Source of the DNA: Planctomycetaceae bacterium | GTDB lineage: Bacteria; Planctomycetota; Planctomycetia; Planctomycetales; Planctomycetaceae | DNA: 10,078 bases | Reading direction: 5' to 3' | Assembly (NCBI GenBank): GCA_023258825.1 | Contig: JALQWE010000094.1 | Location: forward strand, 1 to 10,078 | Position numbers and translations under genes: made by a program | Shown here: one piece after another, positions 6,551-10,078 of the stretch | Layout: each line of letters opens with the position of its first letter | Numbering within the stretch: position 1 is the first letter of the stretch | The notes under the pieces: generated by a model | Told to the model about the DNA's origin: nothing | What the model saw: only the letters and a program-made list of their open reading frames with translations | Database searches by the model: none

Positions 6551-9007
6551 TTATTTCGCGGTCACGTTGTGCTCGGGAATGTCGCTGACAAGTGCCAGGT
6601 ATTTGTTCCGCATCCTGGCCACATGCTGCTGGAAAACATCCTCATCGGGGGCAAGATTTGATGCGAGTATGGCTTCGATGAGGGAGGAGTGCAGAGAGTC
6701 GGCGGCTGCTTTGGCATCCGAAACCGTCCATGCCAACTTTGCCTGGTGCTCAAAGGCCTTGCTCAGCAGATAGTGCGGGCTTGCTGTTTTGGGATGGTGT
6801 TCTCGCAGGATTTCGCCCAGTTGGAACATCCACGCGACAATAGCTCGGGACTGACAGATATTCCCTGCGCGCCTGGCGATCGTCTCCTGCACCTGGGACC
6901 GTTGGGCGAGGAACACAACAGCTTTTGAATAAAGTTCCGGACGAAAGTGTGTGGTATCCACATGCCGATTCAGCTGTTCGAAACAGTCGACCGCCACCTC
7001 GGTCGGAGACTGCCCCTCCGCAATTTGCCCGACAGCTCGGCAGCACAATTCCTCGGCAAGTTCCCCGGCAAAAACGCCCTCAACAACTGTTGAATGGGTG
7101 AGGGCTGTGGGAAACAGACGCAAAGCCTTGCTCAGTTGGTCCACCGAACGTTGATTCTGCGTATCGAGGGCGGTGACGGAGGTCAGCAGCATCCGGCTGC
7201 TCTCATTCGAAGTTTTCGCAAGGAACCGTCGGATTGTGCCGCGGCCTGTTTCCAGAATCTCTGCACTGAATTCCGGATGCGTCGTTTTTACTCGTTCCGC
7301 AAGATCCCGCTGGAAACCCAACCACTCAAACAGACTGCCAAGGATCACGGGACTTTCAGAGTGCAGCAGCAGCAGGTCTTCCGCTCGTTTTAAGTCCTTC
7401 CGTAATTCGCCGAATTGATTATGCCTCGCATGAAGATACGCACTTCTGTAGAGCAGATCGACATACATACTGGCGACTTCGGGATCGCTTTTCAGTCGGT
7501 CCTGATGGAACTCGACAAGTTGATCAGCATCAATCAGCAGGTCCCGCCATTCATCTTCTGCCCCCACTCGTTCAAAATGCTCACAGATTTGCTTTTGAAT
7601 CTTCAGGACGTCGATGAGATGAGTGTTGGAAACCGCCGGCAGCTGGCGAATCGCGGCCGTCAGCTTCGTCACCGTTTTCAGTAACTCAGCGGATTTTTCG
7701 TAAATCCCTGTCTCTGCCGAATTCATCATTCCCGGCAACAGCACCAGCAGTTGCTGCACGGCGGCGCCTGACAGAGATTCTCCGCGTTCGGCACGACTGA
7801 CCGCCGCCTGCGCTTCCAGCCGATGGTGTTCAGACTGCCGCCAAAGCCATGCGAGGCCGACGATGGTGGCCGCCGTGGCTACCGAAGCCGCAAAGACCAG
7901 CGCCGCAGTGGCAGGCTGCCGACGGTACCACCGGATCAGACGTTCAAGACCAGAAACCGAACGCGCCAAAATTACGTGTCCATCCAGCCAGCGCCGCAGA
8001 TCGTCCGCCAGCTGCACTGCATCGGCATAGCGTCGCGATGGCTCTCGGGAAAGACACACAAGACAGATCGTCTCCAGATCCAGCGGCAGGTCAGGCACCA
8101 AATCCCGCGGAGAAATCGGTGAACAGGCTCGGACCTGCTCCAGCGTTCCCGCAGTCGTCGCTGCCTGAAACGGCGGACGCCCGGTCAGCAGGGCGTAAAG
8201 TGTCGCCCCAAGTGCAAAAACATCGGTTGTTTTCCCGATCGATTGTGAATCCGCAGCAATCTGTTCGGGCGCCATGTAGGACGGAGTTCCACGGGGTCCG
8301 CCCCCAAAATTCCGATCACTCCCCGGACTCGTTTCGTCTGAACAATATGAAATCCCGAAGTCAGACAACAACGGGATAACCCGTGAGATATCCTCAGAAT
8401 CCGATGTGTCCAGCAGGATATTGGCCGGCTTGATGTCCAGGTGCACAATACCCGCCCGATGCAGAACATCAACCGCTCTGGCAATCGATTCCACAATCCG
8501 CACAGCTTCGCGAATCGGAATCGGACTGGTCATGCGGGATTTCAATGTTCCCCCGGAAATAAGTTCCAGCACAAGATACATTTGATGTTCGTATTCCGCT
8601 GCATCCAGCAGTCGCACGACATGTGGATGACGAATCTGTCCAAGTGCGCGGGCTTCCGCCAGCCAGCGTTGCCGCATCGCAGCTGGAGGCAGACGGTCCT
8701 GCGACAGAAGTTTCAGGGCCACTTTTCGGCCAATCGAAATCTGCAGAGCTTCATAGACAGTTCCTGCTCCTCCCTGCCCCAACTTTCTGACGATCACAAA
8801 CCCCGGAATTTCCGGCAGTACATCCACAGACTTCCGAGATGTGACAGCGGAATCATCAGATCCCTGAATGGCCAGCATCTCCAGCAGATCGGTGCAGACC
8901 ACGCACCCTTCGACATGCGCTTCAAGTCGCCGAAACGTTTCCGTTCCCTGGCGACTGCTTCCCAGCAATCGCAACTCCTCCATGGACGGACAGGGGTCAG
9001 TAGCCAT
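6551..9007 (-). CDS. Membrane serine/threonine protein kinase with N-terminal zinc-finger segment
   Basis: This 818-residue protein is a Hanks-type kinase. Residues 1-45 hold HVEGCVVC (His31, Cys35, Cys38), the HxxxCxxC form of anti-sigma zinc fingers. The kinase domain spans about 69-345: glycine loop GQGGAG (77-82), VALK with Lys99, helix-C Glu118, catalytic loop HLDIKPAN (189-196, Asp191), DFG (216-218), APE (246-248) and Asp262. The usual HRD arginine is Leu190. One transmembrane helix lies at about 367-387, preceded by basic residues, so the kinase faces the cytoplasm. The remaining 430 residues form a helical, possibly TPR-like exported domain of unknown ligand. The ATG at 9007 has GAAGGAAG five bases upstream and overlaps the sigma-factor gene by 11 bases, so translation is probably coupled; the frame runs open to 9148, but there it only shadows the sigma gene. 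The likely role is sensing a signal and controlling the partner sigma factor by binding or phosphorylation. Confidence 0.93.
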   Translation of the reverse strand: MATDPCPSMEELRLLGSSRQGTETFRRLEAHVEGCVVCTDLLEMLAIQGSDDSAVTSRKSVDVLPEIPGFVIVRKLGQGGAGTVYEALQISIGRKVALKLLSQDRLPPAAMRQRWLAEARALGQIRHPHVVRLLDAAEYEHQMYLVLELISGGTLKSRMTSPIPIREAVRIVESIARAVDVLHRAGIVHLDIKPANILLDTSDSEDISRVIPLLSDFGISYCSDETSPGSDRNFGGGPRGTPSYMAPEQIAADSQSIGKTTDVFALGATLYALLTGRPPFQAATTAGTLEQVRACSPISPRDLVPDLPLDLETICLVCLSREPSRRYADAVQLADDLRRWLDGHVILARSVSGLERLIRWYRRQPATAALVFAASVATAATIVGLAWLWRQSEHHRLEAQAAVSRAERGESLSGAAVQQLLVLLPGMMNSAETGIYEKSAELLKTVTKLTAAIRQLPAVSNTHLIDVLKIQKQICEHFERVGAEDEWRDLLIDADQLVEFHQDRLKSDPEVASMYVDLLYRSAYLHARHNQFGELRKDLKRAEDLLLLHSESPVILGSLFEWLGFQRDLAERVKTTHPEFSAEILETGRGTIRRFLAKTSNESSRMLLTSVTALDTQNQRSVDQLSKALRLFPTALTHSTVVEGVFAGELAEELCCRAVGQIAEGQSPTEVAVDCFEQLNRHVDTTHFRPELYSKAVVFLAQRSQVQETIARRAGNICQSRAIVAWMFQLGEILREHHPKTASPHYLLSKAFEHQAKLAWTVSDAKAAADSLHSSLIEAILASNLAPDEDVFQQHVARMRNKYLALVSDIPEHNVTAK

Positions 9008-9623
9008 CGGCACTTCCTTCGGCCTCGATGAATCCCATATCGAGTGCTGTCTGGCGCAGCATTTTTGTGATTCTTTTCCTGGTCGCATAGGCGGCCGCGT
9101 AGCTGATATGAAACTCGTTGGCAGCGCCGCGGATCGGGTCGTCCTCAAGCAGCGTGCGACAAAAAATCATCCATGTCCTGTCGCCCACTCGAAGTCGCAC
9201 AGACTCCTGCACAATCTCCGCCTGTTGAAACAACAGTTTGGAAAACTCATCCAGCGAAAATTCCGGATCAGGCTCGGCCGGCTGCTCCGCCATCTCTTCA
9301 TCGCTCATCAGCATAATAGTCAGGTTCTTCTGATGAACCCTTCGCCACTGATCGATCGCTCGAGACTGACACAGCCGCTTCAACCACGCTCGAAATCGAT
9401 AATGTGGCAACGGCTTATAGCTCTGCATCCGCTGCGAAAGTTCCAGCCAGATTCTCTGGATCAGATCCTCACGGGAATGCAGATCGAATTGAAATCTGTA
9501 GATGTAACGGCGGATGAGCGGGTCATAGCGTTTCACAAACGCATCCCACGCCTCGGTGTTTCTCAGGTCTCCCACCGCAAGCAGCTCCAGTGGATCGGTC
9601 GTCTCGCCGGTACAGACACTCAT
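8997..9623 (-). CDS. ECF-type RNA polymerase sigma factor (planctomycete kinase-associated type)
   Basis: The 208-residue protein has the two-domain build of ECF sigma factors. Region 2 spans about 25-95, with the helix DLIQRIWLEL (53-62, the core-polymerase-binding part) and RFRAWLKRL followed by AIDQWRR (76-95). Region 4 spans about 138-192, with the helix-turn-helix around DPIRGAANEFHISYAAAYATRKR. The linker (100-130) is acidic. Such sigma factors redirect RNA polymerase to a small regulon. The gene overlaps the kinase gene, whose zinc finger and kinase domain are the likely regulators. The start is uncertain: ATG 9623 has TTGGGAAC upstream and is preferred, while GTG 9659 would add 12 residues without a ribosome binding site. 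Autoregulation is common in this class, but no promoter motif can be named with confidence in the upstream region. Confidence 0.88.
   Translation of the reverse strand: MSVCTGETTDPLELLAVGDLRNTEAWDAFVKRYDPLIRRYIYRFQFDLHSREDLIQRIWLELSQRMQSYKPLPHYRFRAWLKRLCQSRAIDQWRRVHQKNLTIMLMSDEEMAEQPAEPDPEFSLDEFSKLLFQQAEIVQESVRLRVGDRTWMIFCRTLLEDDPIRGAANEFHISYAAAYATRKRITKMLRQTALDMGFIEAEGSADGY
9013..9020 (-). promoter_or_regulatory. Ribosome binding site inside the sigma-factor gene
   Basis: On the minus strand GAAGGAAG lies five bases before the kinase ATG at 9007. It falls within the last codons of the sigma-factor gene, fixes the kinase start and supports coupled translation of the two. Confidence 0.65.
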
Positions 9624-10078
9624 CGAAGTTCCCAATCCGGATGTGGGTACGATGGACACAAGGATGACACGGAGGGCAGGGGAGGAAGGAACTGCTCTGC
9701 AGGAGGTTGCAGAGAGAACCTGTCTACATGGAGGAGCGAGGATTTTTTACGTGTCTGAAAAGACCGGAGGTAGCGTCAGGCTGTTCAACAGACCGCCACG
9801 GCAGCGCCAGACGCTTGCGCCCGAGCTTGGGCTTCATGTCGCCAGAATACCAGCCTGCGATTGACGACCACGGCAATTGCTTCGGCAGCATCCAACAAAA
9901 GTTGACCCATAGGAAATCTTCCCATGGGATGTCTCAGTATCCTAAGAATCCACCAGCCTCCGTCAAGGATTCCTCTCAATAAACGGCGTCAGTCGATCCG
10001 GGTACACATTGCGCAATGACAGTATTCGTGATCAGCTTTCGAGGACCGGCATTGAGCAGCAGTCACTTTCAATGTGGC
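9624..10078. other. Right-edge region upstream of the sigma factor
   Basis: No supported gene. The open frames here begin at unlikely starts and show no family features. The stretch should contain the promoter of the sigma/kinase operon. It holds a 7-bp hairpin at 9695-9714, the direct repeats CCCATAGGA and CCCATGGGA starting 15 bases apart (9906-9914 and 9921-9929), and a 12-bp palindrome at 10007-10018. A frame from ATG 10016 is open to the right edge for 21 codons and could be the start of a plus-strand gene, but this cannot be judged. Confidence 0.4.
9695..9714 (-). repeat. Hairpin in the sigma-factor leader with ACCTCC loop
   Basis: CTCTGCA and TGCAGAG form a perfect 7-bp stem with a six-base loop. 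Read on the minus strand, the loop is ACCTCC, which contains the anti-Shine-Dalgarno core. It lies 72-91 bases upstream of the preferred sigma-factor start, so it would be in the leader RNA if transcription begins further upstream. A role in controlling translation is inference. Confidence 0.35.

Noticed and set aside
6000..6773. 257-codon plus-strand frame overlapping the membrane protein and the kinase 3' end
   Set aside because: It is the +2 shadow of a clearly hydrophobic protein and crosses into the antisense of the kinase gene.
9008..9148. 47-codon upstream extension of the kinase gene
   Set aside because: It lies entirely inside the sigma-factor gene in another frame; the ATG at 9007 has a strong ribosome binding site.
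8868..9758. 296-codon plus-strand frame opposite the sigma factor
   Set aside because: It is antisense to a recognised sigma factor and kinase start, with no domain and no ribosome binding site.
10016..10078. Short plus-strand frame open to the right edge
   Set aside because: Only 21 codons are visible and the ribosome binding site is weak, so a gene cannot be claimed.

Overview
The window looks like a chromosomal segment of a member of the Planctomycetota. The main clue is the minus-strand pair at the right: a short ECF-type sigma factor overlapping a membrane-anchored serine/threonine kinase that starts with an anti-sigma-like zinc-finger segment. This arrangement is characteristic of planctomycetes. 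Moderate GC content, several small zinc-ribbon membrane proteins of unknown function and long gene-poor gaps fit the same assignment. No rRNA, tRNA, CRISPR array, insertion sequence or phage gene was found. The species cannot be named from the sequence alone.

Layout, left to right. (1) Positions 1-320 hold no gene I can support. (2) A tight plus-strand operon (321-3569) encodes a divergent YidD-like membrane-insertion factor, an exported cysteine-containing protein probably started by TTG, and, one base after it, a 551-residue protein. I read that last protein as a divergent class I isoprenoid (prenyl) synthase. The signs are a DNxxD motif, a conserved-looking Lys region, and a DDxxD motif 137 residues after the first. 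(3) A 465-bp non-coding gap follows, with inverted repeats. (4) Positions 4035-6462 hold four small plus-strand genes: an 81-residue protein, a zinc-ribbon protein with one transmembrane helix, a protein in which a hydrophobic hairpin splits two CxxC knuckles, and a polytopic membrane protein. (5) On the minus strand, convergent with these, lies the ECF sigma factor/kinase operon (9623 down to 6551). (6) The right edge (9624-10078) is the sigma-factor upstream region, with a hairpin and short palindromes.

How the genes may work together. The sigma factor and kinase almost certainly form one signalling unit: they overlap by 11 bases, and the kinase carries both an anti-sigma-like zinc finger and a transmembrane anchor. 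The YidD-like/exported/isoprenoid-synthase operon is the best candidate for an undescribed system. Its layout suggests a membrane- or envelope-linked lipid function, but that is inference. The zinc-ribbon cluster has no assignable function.
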